A DNA stretch of 45,512 nt from Flammeovirgaceae bacterium UBA2338 (lineage in GTDB: Bacteria > Bacteroidota > Bacteroidia > Cytophagales > Cyclobacteriaceae), in the NCBI GenBank assembly GCA_002344795.1, contig DDUM01000057.1, positions 1 to 45,512 of the forward strand. The letters are read 5' to 3'. A program made the position numbers and the translations under genes. Within the stretch, counting starts at the first letter, position 1. Each line of letters opens with the position of its first letter. The notes under the pieces are model-generated. The model saw nothing but the letters and a program-made list of their open reading frames with translations, made no database searches and was not told the origin of the DNA. Below are positions 22,465-31,802 of the stretch, piece after piece.

Positions 22465-23604
22465 ATGAGTATCTATTTAGACAATGCAGCAACAACACCA
22501 CTTGATCCCGAAGTATTTGAGGCCATGAGGCCATTTCTTCTTGAGGACTTTGGCAATCCTTCCTCCACCCATAGCCACGGGCGCAAAGTGCGCTCTGCCA
22601 TAGAAATGGGAAGAAAGCGAATTGCTGAAATGCTCAATTGTACACCAGGAGAAATAATTTTCACATCAGGAGGAACGGAGGCTGATAACGCAATAATTGT
22701 TAGTAGCATTCACACTTACAATATCAAACATGCCATTTCTTCAGCAATTGAACACCATGCCGTTAGTCACACACTGGAAGTGCTCGCCAAAGAAGGGGTA
22801 ATTGAGTTGCATCTTGTAAACATTGATGAACTAGGAAATATAGATTACAATGATCTCGAGCGATTATTAAAGACATATCCCGGTGCTTTAGTTTCGCTGA
22901 TGCATGCCAATAACGAAATAGGAAACCTGCTGGATATAAATCGAGTTGCAGAATTAGTCAATCAAAACAACGGCTATTTTCACTCCGATACCGTTCAATC
23001 TGTAGGTCACTATCGCCATGACCTTAAAAAATTAAAAATCCATGCTATGACGGGAGCAGCCCATAAGTTCCATGGCCCAAAAGGCATCGGATTTATGTAC
23101 CTCAATAAAGAGAAAAAAATACAACCATTTATACATGGAGGTACGCAGGAACGCAACATGAGAGGTGGCACTGAAAATACTTTTGGAATTATTGGTCTTG
23201 CTAAGGCAATGGAAATTGCATACAAAGATTTAGATCACCATACTGAATACATCAAGGGCCTCAAGGCTAGAATGATTGAGCTTCTTAAAGAAAATATTCC
23301 AGGTGTTACTTTCAACGGTACATCAGGCGATCTTGATAATAGTCTATACACCGTATTGAACGTAAGTTTTCCTGAATCTGAAGAGAATGAAATGCTCTTG
23401 TTCAATTTGGACATGATCGGCATCTCTGCTTCTGGAGGAAGTGCATGTTCGAGCGGAGCTTCCACTGGTTCACATGTACTCAACACCCTCTACCCCGATT
23501 CTAAACGTGGCGCAGTAAGATTTTCATTTAGTAAATTTACTAAACCAGAAGACATTGAGCACACTGTTGAAAAGCTTGCAGAATTATTCAAGGTGACCGC
23601 CTAG
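22465..23604 (+). CDS. Cysteine desulfurase (NifS/IscS family)
   Basis: The 379-residue PLP enzyme starts MSIYLDNAATTPLDPEV, the standard family start. The PLP Lys is in GAAHKFHGPKG (Lys201), the His/PLP-stacking region is AIEHHAVSH, and the catalytic Cys lies in a long flexible loop, SGGSACSSGAS (Cys328), as in group I NifS/IscS proteins. It removes sulfur from cysteine as enzyme-bound persulfide for Fe-S clusters or tRNA thiolation. No scaffold gene lies next to it, so its acceptor is unknown. It sits 5 nt downstream of glmM and is probably co-transcribed with it. Confidence 0.93.
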   Translation: MSIYLDNAATTPLDPEVFEAMRPFLLEDFGNPSSTHSHGRKVRSAIEMGRKRIAEMLNCTPGEIIFTSGGTEADNAIIVSSIHTYNIKHAISSAIEHHAVSHTLEVLAKEGVIELHLVNIDELGNIDYNDLERLLKTYPGALVSLMHANNEIGNLLDINRVAELVNQNNGYFHSDTVQSVGHYRHDLKKLKIHAMTGAAHKFHGPKGIGFMYLNKEKKIQPFIHGGTQERNMRGGTENTFGIIGLAKAMEIAYKDLDHHTEYIKGLKARMIELLKENIPGVTFNGTSGDLDNSLYTVLNVSFPESEENEMLLFNLDMIGISASGGSACSSGASTGSHVLNTLYPDSKRGAVRFSFSKFTKPEDIEHTVEKLAELFKVTA

Positions 23605-23659
23605 TATTAATAAGCACTTTTCTGTCATCTGACCATTAAACTGGTAAACTGGCTTTTGT

Positions 23660-24955
23660 TTACTTTACAAAATGGTTCTTGCTACCAAAGCGTTTGATTA
23701 CTTCTTGCTCCAGGTGTTCACGATGGTCAGGGTGTGCAATTTTAGTAAGTGCCAGAGCACGCTGATGAAGGTTCTTACCATATAAATAGGCAACTCCATA
23801 TTCAGTAATTACATAATGAACGTGCGCACGTGTAGTTACTACTCCTGCTCCCTGCTTCAAAAAGGGAACAATCTTAGAGTCCCCTTTCTTGGTTGTTGAC
23901 TTCAAGGCAATTATTGGTTTCCCTTGTTCCGATAGCGATGCTCCGCGAATAAAATCCATTTGCCCTCCAACTCCAGAATAGTGATAAGACCCTATCGAAT
24001 CTGAACAAATCTGGCCTGTTAAGTCTAATTCCAGCGCACTATTGATAGCCACCACTTTAGGGTTAGAACGTATGATCCTCCCATCGTTTACGTAATCAGC
24101 TTCTAAAAATTGGAATTGAGGATTATCATCAATGAAATCATACAATGCACGAGAGCCAATTGCAAAAGAGGATACTGTTTTATGCGGATGCTTTTTCTTG
24201 AATTTATTATTGACAACCCCATTTTTAATAAGATCGATCACTCCATCAGAAAACATCTCTGTATGTATACCCAAATCTTTACAGTGGCCTATATTTTTGA
24301 GAACAGCATCCGGTATGCAACCAATACCCATTTGTAAAGTTGAGCGGTCTTCAATCAGACCAGCACAAAACTTTCCTATTGCTTTGTCTGCTTCTGTAAT
24401 CCGATTTCCATAAATTACCTCAGGTAAAGCATCGTTGCACTCCACTAATGCATCCAGCTCATTGACATGGATAAAACTATCTCCATGAGTTCTGGGCATG
24501 TTAGGGTTAATTTGCGCTATCACTCTCTTCGCATGAAGCACAGCTGATCGCGCCACATCAACAGAAGTCCCCAATGAACAAAACCCATGCTTATCCGGTG
24601 GAGACAGATGTACCAATGCTACATCTAGCCGTAAAATTTGTTTCTCAAACAACCTGTTTATTTCACTAAGAAAAATAGGAATATATTCACCTCGCTCTGA
24701 ATTAATGGCCTCACGCACATTATCAGAAACAAACAACGAATTAAAATAAAAGCTGGATTCATACTTCTTATTGGCAATTTCCATGCTTCCCAAAGTACTG
24801 ATGGCTACCAGCTCGACATTTCTTAAAGTACCCGATGCTTTCGCCAGCGCATTGAGCAAGAGATGAGGTGTTGCTGCACTTCCATGTACAAAAACACGAT
24901 CTTCTGATTTAATAAGCTTTATGGCCTCTTCTGCTGAAACAAATTTCATATTCAT
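23660..24955 (-). CDS. Acetyl-CoA hydrolase/transferase family protein (4-hydroxybutyrate CoA-transferase-like)
   Basis: A frame extends to 24976, but the ATG pair at 24955 and 24949 (MNMKFVSAEEAI) matches the usual family start; I use 24955 (431 residues). The N-terminal domain has VFVHGSAATPHLLL. The C-terminal domain contains YHYSGVGGQMDF, the glycine-rich CoA-binding turn, and TEYGVAYLYGKNLHQRA, both typical of family-I CoA-transferases and hydrolases. It moves CoA between a short acyl group such as acetate, butyrate or 4-hydroxybutyrate and an acceptor; the exact pair is not readable. It is divergent from the DUF2520 gene. Confidence 0.9.
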   Translation of the reverse strand: MNMKFVSAEEAIKLIKSEDRVFVHGSAATPHLLLNALAKASGTLRNVELVAISTLGSMEIANKKYESSFYFNSLFVSDNVREAINSERGEYIPIFLSEINRLFEKQILRLDVALVHLSPPDKHGFCSLGTSVDVARSAVLHAKRVIAQINPNMPRTHGDSFIHVNELDALVECNDALPEVIYGNRITEADKAIGKFCAGLIEDRSTLQMGIGCIPDAVLKNIGHCKDLGIHTEMFSDGVIDLIKNGVVNNKFKKKHPHKTVSSFAIGSRALYDFIDDNPQFQFLEADYVNDGRIIRSNPKVVAINSALELDLTGQICSDSIGSYHYSGVGGQMDFIRGASLSEQGKPIIALKSTTKKGDSKIVPFLKQGAGVVTTRAHVHYVITEYGVAYLYGKNLHQRALALTKIAHPDHREHLEQEVIKRFGSKNHFVK

Positions 24956-25028
24956 TATATATTTTCCAAGTTGCAAAAATTAATCATTAGCCTTCCAATT
25001 GTTGTGATATTAAATCAGCTAATTGAAT

Positions 25029-25036
25029 TAATTTTG
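25029..25036 (+). promoter_or_regulatory. -7 element before the DUF2520 gene
   Basis: TAATTTTG is a perfect TAnnTTTG match, ending 8 nt before the ATG at 25045. A TTG at 25002-25004 is 24 nt upstream, longer than ideal. The implied leader is only one or two nucleotides. Confidence 0.45.
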
Positions 25037-25044
25037 CATTAACA

Positions 25045-25833
25045 ATGGCGTTACCCTCTATTTCATTTATCGGCTCGGGAAATTTGGCCTGGCATCTTGC
25101 TCCTGCTTTAGATAATATTGGTTATAGTGTAAAAGAAGTTTACAGCCGTAATCCTAAAAACGCTCAACAACTTACAGGAAGACTCTATCAGGCTGAGGTA
25201 AAAGCAACGCTGGACTTTTCAACCAGTCCTTCAGAAGTATTTATAATTGCTATAGCCGATGATGCCATTCAAGCTATTGCACAGGATATCATATTACCGG
25301 AAGATGCAATACTCGTTCACACATCGGGTAGCCAACCCCTGAGTGTACTCGGGTATGCGGCTACCCCTCACATCGGGGTCTTCTATCCTCTTCAAACATT
25401 TTCCAAAACCAAAAAGATTGACTTCAAAAACATTCCCATTTTTATAGAAACTGAGACCGAAGAGGCAGAAGCGATATGTATGAGAATGGCCAAACAAATC
25501 AGTAATGACGTAAAAAAGATTAGCTCCAGGGAAAGGAAAGCACTGCATGTTGCAGCTGTGTTTGCTTCCAATTTTGCCAATCATATGCTGACCATTGGCA
25601 AAGATTTGCTTCAACAAAACAAACTGAGCTTTGATCTGCTAAAACCGTTGATTTCAGAAACGATCAATAAGGGGTTGTCCATCGGTCCTGAAAACTCACA
25701 AACGGGGCCAGCCAAAAGAGGTGATTTTGAAATCCTGGACAAGCATGTTGAGTTTCTAAAGCATGACGAATCACTGGCTCGTATGTATAAATTGATCAGC
25801 CAACATATCATCGATCGATATGAAGAAGATTAA
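25045..25833 (+). CDS. Rossmann-like DUF2520 protein
   Basis: The 262-residue protein has an N-terminal Rossmann nucleotide-binding fold, ISFIGSGNLAWHLAPAL, with the glycine-rich GSGNLA turn. The C-terminal helical DUF2520 domain includes RKALHVAAVFASNFANHML and GPAKRGDFEILDKH. The family resembles F420- or NADP-dependent oxidoreductases and ketopantoate reductases, but no reaction is established for it. It is cytoplasmic by sequence. The gene is divergent from the CoA-transferase and ends at a bidirectional terminator shared with the DUF1573 gene. Confidence 0.9.
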   Translation: MALPSISFIGSGNLAWHLAPALDNIGYSVKEVYSRNPKNAQQLTGRLYQAEVKATLDFSTSPSEVFIIAIADDAIQAIAQDIILPEDAILVHTSGSQPLSVLGYAATPHIGVFYPLQTFSKTKKIDFKNIPIFIETETEEAEAICMRMAKQISNDVKKISSRERKALHVAAVFASNFANHMLTIGKDLLQQNKLSFDLLKPLISETINKGLSIGPENSQTGPAKRGDFEILDKHVEFLKHDESLARMYKLISQHIIDRYEED

Positions 25834-25840
25834 CTGAAAC

Positions 25841-25869
25841 AAAAAAGGCGATGATGATCATCGCCTTTT
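25841..25869. terminator. Bidirectional rho-independent terminator
   Basis: The stem GGCGATGA-TGA-TCATCGCC (8 bp, 3-nt loop, 25847-25865) is flanked by six A on the left and four T on the right, between the converging DUF2520 and DUF1573 genes. It should serve both. Confidence 0.9.
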
Positions 25870-25890
25870 CAATTAATCTTAATTCTTTTA

Positions 25891-26301
25891 TTACTCCTGA
25901 GTAACTTCTCCTTTGATGGAAAGCTGCTTGAAGCCATTTTCTACATTGGCCATCACAGTTATCGTTTTATTAAATCCCCCCATAGCGGCTGCGTTGAAAG
26001 TAGCTTTAATAAAACCACTTCCCCCCGGAGGGATTGGGTCTTTGGTCCAGGCCGGTGTAGTACAACCACATGAAGCCTGAACATTGGTAATTACAAGTGG
26101 CGTTTTTCCTGTATTTGTAAACGTAAACTCATGCGAAACAGGTACTCCTTGTTTGATTTTACCGAAATCATGGACTGCCGATTCCCAACCGAAAACAGCC
26201 ATATTTGATGCTCCTGCATCATTACCTTTAGTGGCAGCAACCTGCGCAAAACAAGCCGCTGATAGAAAGAACATCACAACTAAAATTCCTAATTTTTTCA
26301 T
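25891..26301 (-). CDS. DUF1573 domain protein, secreted
   Basis: The 136-residue protein has a signal peptide (MKKLGILVVMFFLSAACFAQ) and one DUF1573 (ASPM-SPD-2-Hydin-like) beta-sandwich. The hallmark is HDFGKIKQGVPVSHEFTFTN, followed by VQASCGCTTPAW and PGGSGFIKATFN. The paired Cys in the CGC motif are conserved in the family. The role is unknown; such proteins are often very abundant in the Bacteroidota envelope. It has its own -7 element (26348-26355) and ends at the bidirectional terminator. Confidence 0.93.
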   Translation of the reverse strand: MKKLGILVVMFFLSAACFAQVAATKGNDAGASNMAVFGWESAVHDFGKIKQGVPVSHEFTFTNTGKTPLVITNVQASCGCTTPAWTKDPIPPGGSGFIKATFNAAAMGGFNKTITVMANVENGFKQLSIKGEVTQE

Positions 26302-26347
26302 TTCTTTAGATTTTTAAAGGCTAACACTGAATGTCCAACCTGTAACT

Positions 26348-26355
26348 CAAAAATA
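26348..26355 (-). promoter_or_regulatory. -7 element before the DUF1573 gene
   Basis: On the minus strand TATTTTTG, a perfect TAnnTTTG match, about 46 nt upstream of the ATG. No clear -33 TTTG lies 19 nt further upstream. Confidence 0.45.
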
Positions 26356-26484
26356 CAAAAAATCCTTTTTGAGTCCCAGACCGCTCCACACAAACATCGA
26401 CAATACGTTCAAATAAGGCTGTTAAAGAGTTGATAATTAAGTGTTAATGACTTGTTAAACTTAAATTTGGGTATAAATACTCCT

Positions 26485-26492
26485 TAACTTTG
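26485..26492 (+). promoter_or_regulatory. -7 element abutting the GTG start of the sensor kinase
   Basis: TAACTTTG is a perfect TAnnTTTG match, followed by 4 nt and the GTG at 26497. TTTG at 26466-26469 lies 15 nt upstream, shorter than the usual spacer. The in-frame TAA inside the element (26485-26487) excludes an earlier start, so a leaderless message is likely. Confidence 0.55.
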
Positions 26493-26496
26493 TAAG

Positions 26497-27762
26497 GTGA
26501 GCAGGAATTCATTAAAAATTGTAATCATTTTAGCCGCCATCAGTATTATTGGCATTGCAGTTACTCAGATCTATTGGGTGAGCCGTGCCCTTGATATTAG
26601 GGAAAATCAATTCAACAGAGACGTAAATACGGCCCTAAGAAATGTGGCTGCCCAGATTTTCGAAATCAATAAAACTCCATCCCCTGCCAACAATCCAGTT
26701 AATCAATTATCCACCAACTATTTCGTTGTAGCTGTCAATGGGGTTGTTGATATAAGTTTGCTGGAGTTTCTTCTTGTTAATGAATTTGAGAAGAAAAACA
26801 TAACGGCAGATTTCGAATTTGGAGTATATGATTGTAGTGATAACTGTATGGTGTATGGAAATTTTATTTCCACACGGTCTGACAGAAAGATGGCAAGCAT
26901 TACCGACCTTCCTACCTGGAAGGATGAAGGCTATTATTTCGGAGTTCAATTCCCTTTTTTACAAGCCAATTTATTAAGTCAAATGGGCATCTGGGGCTTC
27001 TCTTCTGCGGTTCTGCTAATAGTGGTGCTCTTCTTTGTGTATACCCTATTGGCCATACTAAAACAAAAAAGGCTTTCCGAGATTCAAAAAGATTTTATCA
27101 ATAATATGACTCACGAGTTCAAAACTCCCATTGCAACTATTGCGATTTCGAGTGAGGTTCTCAAAAATCCGGGTATTTCAAAAGAGCCGGATCGATTGTT
27201 GAAATACGCTACTGTAATCGAAAATGAAAGCAACCGGCTAAAGCAGCAAGTTGAGCGTGTACTCCAAATGGCACAATTGGATGAAAAAAAGATTGAGTTG
27301 CACACCGAGAGATTTGATGTAAATGATTTACTGATAGAAGCCGTTCAGAATTGCGCTCTTGCCCTTCCTGGAAATAGAGGAAATATTGAGTTAAAATTAA
27401 ATGGAGCACAACATACCATCGTTGGAGATAAGTTGCACCTCACTAATGTAATCAACAATCTGATTGACAATGCGGTTAAATACAACAGCAATGAACCCCA
27501 AATTGTAGTTAGGACCTACAATAAAAAAAATATGTTCTGCATAGAAGTAGAAGACAATGGCATGGGCATCGCACCTGAAAACCACAACAAGATATTTGAA
27601 CGGTTTTATCGTGTACCCACCGGCAACGTGCACAATGTAAAAGGATTTGGGTTAGGCCTTAATTACGTGAAACTTATAGTAAAAGCGCATAAAGGCAGTA
27701 TTACTCTTGATAGTACTCTCGGAAAAGGAACTATTTTCAAAATTTTTCTCCCTGTAGTATGA
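26497..27762 (+). CDS. Sensor histidine kinase of a two-component system
   Basis: The 421-residue protein starts at GTG 26497, forced by the upstream in-frame stop and the immediate membrane helix (about residues 7-29). A periplasmic sensor part follows to about 163, then a second helix (about 164-188). HisKA carries MTHEFKTPIATI with His206; the HATPase has NLIDNAVKYNS, DNGMGI and GFGLGLNYVK. The layout matches the RprX-like kinases of Bacteroidota. The response regulator gene overlaps its end by 4 nt, so the two form a pair. The signal is unknown. Confidence 0.93.
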   Translation: MSRNSLKIVIILAAISIIGIAVTQIYWVSRALDIRENQFNRDVNTALRNVAAQIFEINKTPSPANNPVNQLSTNYFVVAVNGVVDISLLEFLLVNEFEKKNITADFEFGVYDCSDNCMVYGNFISTRSDRKMASITDLPTWKDEGYYFGVQFPFLQANLLSQMGIWGFSSAVLLIVVLFFVYTLLAILKQKRLSEIQKDFINNMTHEFKTPIATIAISSEVLKNPGISKEPDRLLKYATVIENESNRLKQQVERVLQMAQLDEKKIELHTERFDVNDLLIEAVQNCALALPGNRGNIELKLNGAQHTIVGDKLHLTNVINNLIDNAVKYNSNEPQIVVRTYNKKNMFCIEVEDNGMGIAPENHNKIFERFYRVPTGNVHNVKGFGLGLNYVKLIVKAHKGSITLDSTLGKGTIFKIFLPVV

Positions 27763-28436
27763 GCCCTAAAATATTGTTGGTGGAGGATGATCCCGGTTTG
27801 GGTTTTGTTATCAAGGACAATCTCACCCATAAACAATATGATGTAACTCTGTGTACCGATGGCGAGGAGGCCCATCAACAATTTTTTAACCAGTCTTTTG
27901 ACTTGTGTATTCTTGATGTTATGCTTCCCAAAAAAGATGGCTTTTCTCTGGCTCAATCCTTCCGCAGTAAGAATCAAAATATTCCCATTTTGTTTGTTAC
28001 TGCTAAGGGGTTAATTGATGATAAGATTGCGGGATTTAAAAGTGGGGGCGATGATTACATTGTAAAACCCTTCAGCATGGAAGAGTTGTTTTGCCGGATT
28101 GAAGTTTTTCTAAGGCGAACAGGCACTCAGGAAGACCAGCTGTCTTTTTCTATGGGTTCTTACCAATTTGACGGAAAAAGCGTCACCCTGTCTCATCATA
28201 AGGAATTAAAAATACTAACGCAAAAAGAAGCTGGCATACTCAAACTTCTATATAACAACAAAGACAGGATTTTAAAACGAGAAGAAATTTTACAATCCAT
28301 TTGGGGAGATGATGATTATTTTATGGGCAGGAGTCTTGACGTTTTTATTTCAAAGCTAAGAAAATATCTCAAACATGACCCTTCCATCCAGATTGTAAAT
28401 TATCATGGAGTAGGGTTTCGTCTGGAGATCGGTTAA
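27759..28436 (+). CDS. OmpR-family response regulator
   Basis: The 225-residue protein has a receiver domain: acidic pocket LLVEDDP, phospho-acceptor Asp53 in CILDVMLP, Thr81 and Lys103 in IVKPF. A C-terminal winged-helix DNA-binding domain follows, with LTQKEAGILKLLYNNKDRIL, RSLDVFISKLRKYL and GVGFRLEI. It should be phosphorylated by the kinase whose gene it overlaps by 4 nt (RprY-like pairing). Its stop codon overlaps the recO stop on the opposite strand in the sequence TTAA, leaving no room for a terminator between the two. Confidence 0.94.
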   Translation: MSPKILLVEDDPGLGFVIKDNLTHKQYDVTLCTDGEEAHQQFFNQSFDLCILDVMLPKKDGFSLAQSFRSKNQNIPILFVTAKGLIDDKIAGFKSGGDDYIVKPFSMEELFCRIEVFLRRTGTQEDQLSFSMGSYQFDGKSVTLSHHKELKILTQKEAGILKLLYNNKDRILKREEILQSIWGDDDYFMGRSLDVFISKLRKYLKHDPSIQIVNYHGVGFRLEIG

Positions 28437-29095
28437 CTTAATACTTCTCGTAAGATTTGCACTGATCGAATGGAACCCATGGCGTCAATATGATTGCCAT
28501 AAAATCTTACAAAAGCATCTAGCAAGATTCTTCTTTGGTCATTATTCATTTTTACAGCATCCTCATATTCGCTTTCAAGCAACTTGTCAAGAATTTTCTC
28601 TTCTTCTTCATTGAGCATTAAAGCTCCCAACTCCATCTTGGCAAAAGGACCAAATCCCAGATGCTTACTCAGCTTAATCAAAAAGATCAAATGAAAATTC
28701 TCAGCGTGACCCAATGAGTCAAGTCTGATCAATGAGTCGAAAATGAAGTTACACAACTCATCAGCGTGTACTTGTTCTTTCACTGTTTTGTTCAACACCT
28801 CATTGATAAAAATTCCAATGCATGATTTCTTAGGATCGGACTGTATCGTATGGTATGGATGAGTGCATGATGCTTCTTTTATTCTCAAAATTCCCGCATT
28901 TTCTTTATGGTAAACTACCAAATCCAAAAGTGTAAGCGGCTGATAGATTGCGATCTTACCTTTTCCTGTTTTAGACCTTACGCTATTGACAATGTAACTC
29001 TGAAGTCCAAATGATGCTGTGAATATATTTACGATAATTGAGGTTTCACCGTAAGGTATGTAGCGAAAGACGATGCCTTTGGTTTTATGAAGCAT
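28433..29095 (-). CDS. recO: DNA repair protein RecO
   Basis: The 220-residue protein starts MLHKTKGIVFRYIPYGETS, the N-terminal OB-fold of RecO, and continues with VRSKTGKGKIAIYQPLTLLDL. The helical C-terminal part lacks the four-Cys zinc motif present in many RecO proteins, as is usual in Bacteroidota. RecO loads RecA on SSB-coated single-stranded DNA with RecR during recombinational repair. Its start overlaps the stop of the upstream propeller-protein gene by one base (TAATG), so translation is probably coupled. Confidence 0.9.
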   Translation of the reverse strand: MLHKTKGIVFRYIPYGETSIIVNIFTASFGLQSYIVNSVRSKTGKGKIAIYQPLTLLDLVVYHKENAGILRIKEASCTHPYHTIQSDPKKSCIGIFINEVLNKTVKEQVHADELCNFIFDSLIRLDSLGHAENFHLIFLIKLSKHLGFGPFAKMELGALMLNEEEEKILDKLLESEYEDAVKMNNDQRRILLDAFVRFYGNHIDAMGSIRSVQILREVLS

Positions 29096-31326
29096 TATTC
29101 AATAACAGCAATTTTCCCAACATGTCTTTCCGTTCCATCTTCTGCCGTAGCAAACACCAAATACATTCCTGTGTTGATGCGATCTCCATTTACTTGTCTT
29201 GCATTCCAAATGGCAGTGCCCCCATTGGCTTTTGTTTGCCAAATCAGTCTGCCACTAATGTCAGTGATTTTTACAATAGCATCTGTATATAAACCATTAA
29301 TCGCCACCTGCCCGGAAAACTCGGCACTCACAGGATTGGGAAATATTTTTACGTCAATGAATTGGTCGGTACTCCATGTGGCCGTTGCACGGAAAGAGGA
29401 CAAGCCCTTGTCTGTACCAAAAAAAACCTCACCACTAACGGGATCAATTGCTATGGAAACTATTTTATTGGAAAGCAAGGGACTGTTATCCGTAGTAAAA
29501 TTATAAATGAGTTCTTCGCCAGTAGGATCAAACAACCATACGCCATTGTTTGTACCCAACCATTTTCTGTTTCCGCCATCGACAGCAATCGCTGTTACCG
29601 TTTCGTCTCTGAGAAGAAACCGATTTTCAAAAATTGGTCTTGATGCATCCACATTGCCACCCAATACACTTCCAGGATTAGAAAAGAAAACAACGCCCAT
29701 ATCAGTACCTATCCATATCTGACCCTCACGATCATTAGCAAAAGACCTGACAATTGACGAGGGCAGGCCTCCCTTCCCTGCCACATTAGACAAGTAGACA
29801 CTTTTATTATTCTTCCTATCAAATACAACAATCCCGCCCCCCTTTAAAGGATCAATGATCATCCAAACTAAGCCGTTGCGATCTAATATATCAATTGGAA
29901 ACTGTGCTTGTGGCTGACTTATTGAAAATGATTCCCAGGTGGATGAGCTTGATAACAGGTGCAACGAAGGTGATACTCCATAGTTTGCTACCCAAACTCC
30001 ATCAGGTGAAACCTCAATAGCTGGAATCAACAATTGATCGATAGGCTGTGCTTTTCTAAGCGGACTATTTGACTCGTCAAAAATGATTGATCCTTCACTG
30101 GAGATTTTTTCCAACCCAAAACCAAACGATGAAATAAAAGTAGCATTGGCATCAATTCCCTGATCTGTAATATCCACACTTAAATCAGATGGCAGTATGC
30201 TCCATTGACCATTTACAAATTGATCTACACCCGCAATATTTCCCAATGGTTGCAGTGAAGATGAAAAACCCCCTTTGCTATTTACAATCCTATCCTTCGA
30301 ATAAGTAACTCTCCACATGGCATTAGACGAAGGTCCACCAGGCTTCACGTTATTAAGCTCCCCTTCCTTTACAGAAAGTAGTCCTCTTGCCCCATCCGCA
30401 ACCCAAATCACCCCATCAGTATCACTTATTGCTTCATCTGGATGGGTGAATGAACCCGTTCCAATTTCTTCCACATCAGTCCCATTCACCACCCAAACCT
30501 TATCGCTGGTTGTTATAAGTAATTGATCGGACGAACCTGATATTTTTTTAAACATCCCTGTTTGCAAATAAGTCTGTTGGATCCATACTCCATTTTGAAG
30601 TAAAAATATGCCCTGGGAATTTATAGCAGCATAGAGCTGATCATTGAAAATTGTCACAGATTCGATGGGGTTAACCAGCGCGCCTATTGTATACCTCTTC
30701 CAATTTCTAAAATCAAGCAAATTGGTTGAACCATTGATGGCTCCCGCCAACACTCCATTGTTCGTTGCCAAATAAATTGAATCCTGGTAAACTACAGACG
30801 CTCTTATCGCCAAGGTTTCTCCCGTTTCACTTAAATCACGATAGGTCTCTTTTACTTCTCTTTTCTCCAAATCAAATACCACCACGCCAAAATCTGTTGA
30901 GAGATATGATAGATTATTGTGAATAGTAATATGGTTGATTTTACGGGATCCGGAGATAGCTGAGGAATTGGCCAGGCTACTAAAAACAGAAATTTTATTA
31001 TCCTGTAGAATATTGAGCAACCCATTTTCAAAAGCGATCAACAGCAGTCCTCTTTGTTCATCATATGCAATAGCGGAAATTACAGCACCACTCAAGCCAT
31101 TGGCTTTTGAAAGAATTGAAATCTCCTGGTCGGCTCTTTCGTAAATGATAATACCTACATCGTTGGTCGCATAAATTTGTTTAGGAGCGATCGCCAATGC
31201 ATTCAAATCATTAAAAGACAAATGAACCCGCCAGGTGCCCACCGGAATGCTTTCCTGTGACCATACTTCCGCAGTGGGTAACAAACAAAGTAATAGTAAT
31301 AACCGGAAATACATCTTTGGGTTCAT
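29095..31326 (-). CDS. T9SS-exported two-component-regulator-propeller protein
   Basis: The 743-residue protein has a signal peptide (MYFRLLLLLCLLPTAEVWSQ), a long beta-propeller region and a C-terminal type IX sorting domain. The propeller shows repeated units such as IYATNDVGIIIYE, IYLATNNGVLAG, IWIGTDMGVVFF and KWLGTNNGVWLFD. The sorting domain contains KIFPNPVSAEF, VKITDISGRLIW and NTGMYLVFA. It should be exported through the outer membrane and anchored or released. The gene overlaps recO by one base, an arrangement I recall from other Bacteroidota. Its biological role is unknown. Confidence 0.92.
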   Translation of the reverse strand: MNPKMYFRLLLLLCLLPTAEVWSQESIPVGTWRVHLSFNDLNALAIAPKQIYATNDVGIIIYERADQEISILSKANGLSGAVISAIAYDEQRGLLLIAFENGLLNILQDNKISVFSSLANSSAISGSRKINHITIHNNLSYLSTDFGVVVFDLEKREVKETYRDLSETGETLAIRASVVYQDSIYLATNNGVLAGAINGSTNLLDFRNWKRYTIGALVNPIESVTIFNDQLYAAINSQGIFLLQNGVWIQQTYLQTGMFKKISGSSDQLLITTSDKVWVVNGTDVEEIGTGSFTHPDEAISDTDGVIWVADGARGLLSVKEGELNNVKPGGPSSNAMWRVTYSKDRIVNSKGGFSSSLQPLGNIAGVDQFVNGQWSILPSDLSVDITDQGIDANATFISSFGFGLEKISSEGSIIFDESNSPLRKAQPIDQLLIPAIEVSPDGVWVANYGVSPSLHLLSSSSTWESFSISQPQAQFPIDILDRNGLVWMIIDPLKGGGIVVFDRKNNKSVYLSNVAGKGGLPSSIVRSFANDREGQIWIGTDMGVVFFSNPGSVLGGNVDASRPIFENRFLLRDETVTAIAVDGGNRKWLGTNNGVWLFDPTGEELIYNFTTDNSPLLSNKIVSIAIDPVSGEVFFGTDKGLSSFRATATWSTDQFIDVKIFPNPVSAEFSGQVAINGLYTDAIVKITDISGRLIWQTKANGGTAIWNARQVNGDRINTGMYLVFATAEDGTERHVGKIAVIE

Positions 31327-31412
31327 TCCTTTGTCCTTGTGTCTTTTAAAAATGGGCTCCTGGCGTTTAATGAGCGTTCAACGAACATATTGCAATTTAG
31401 CCTTTTGTATGA

Positions 31413-31739
31413 TCACTCATCTGAATAATTCATATGGGGGAGTTTCCCGGAATTGGGCACCCGGATGATAATATCTCCTGATGCTTTTGCCTGACACGCC
31501 AACCGTTCATTCTGTCCCAGCTCACCTCTGTTTTTGTATTTAATCTCTGCGTAAGTGAATTCATTTAAGTTTTCCGCTCCATTTACAACCACCATTTTGC
31601 ATGTTGTACAACGCCCTTTTGCTCCACAAGCGTGCATCCAGTCCAAATAATGTTCATGCAAGTGGTTTAATACTGTTTTTGAGGAATTGTTCACCTCCAG
31701 TTCTTTTCTGTCGAGATTTTCTATCACTATCTTTACCAT
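31413..31739 (-). CDS. 2Fe-2S ferredoxin (adrenodoxin-like)
   Basis: The start at ATG 31739 gives MVKIVIENLDRKEL, typical of the family; an ATG at 31763 would add 8 residues. The 108-residue protein has the cluster ligands in HACGAKGRCTTCKM (C-x5-C-x2-C) and a fourth Cys in RLACQAKA, the [2Fe-2S] plant/adrenodoxin pattern. It should carry electrons in the cytoplasm; the partner enzyme is not identifiable here. It is divergent from the EF-hand-like unknown protein gene. Confidence 0.92.
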   Translation of the reverse strand: MVKIVIENLDRKELEVNNSSKTVLNHLHEHYLDWMHACGAKGRCTTCKMVVVNGAENLNEFTYAEIKYKNRGELGQNERLACQAKASGDIIIRVPNSGKLPHMNYSDE

Positions 31740-31802
31740 GGCGCAACGTATGGCTTTTGCCATCGTTTACAAGAAAGTCAATAAAGTGAATCCTTAAAAG
31801 CG

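Noticed and set aside
24998..25013. ATTGTTGTGATATTA as a third MarR operator
   Set aside because: Only the first eight bases match; the ACAA half-site is missing.
29087..29506. 139-codon plus-strand frame opposite the T9SS protein
   Set aside because: It is antisense to the sorting domain and has no signal or domain of its own.
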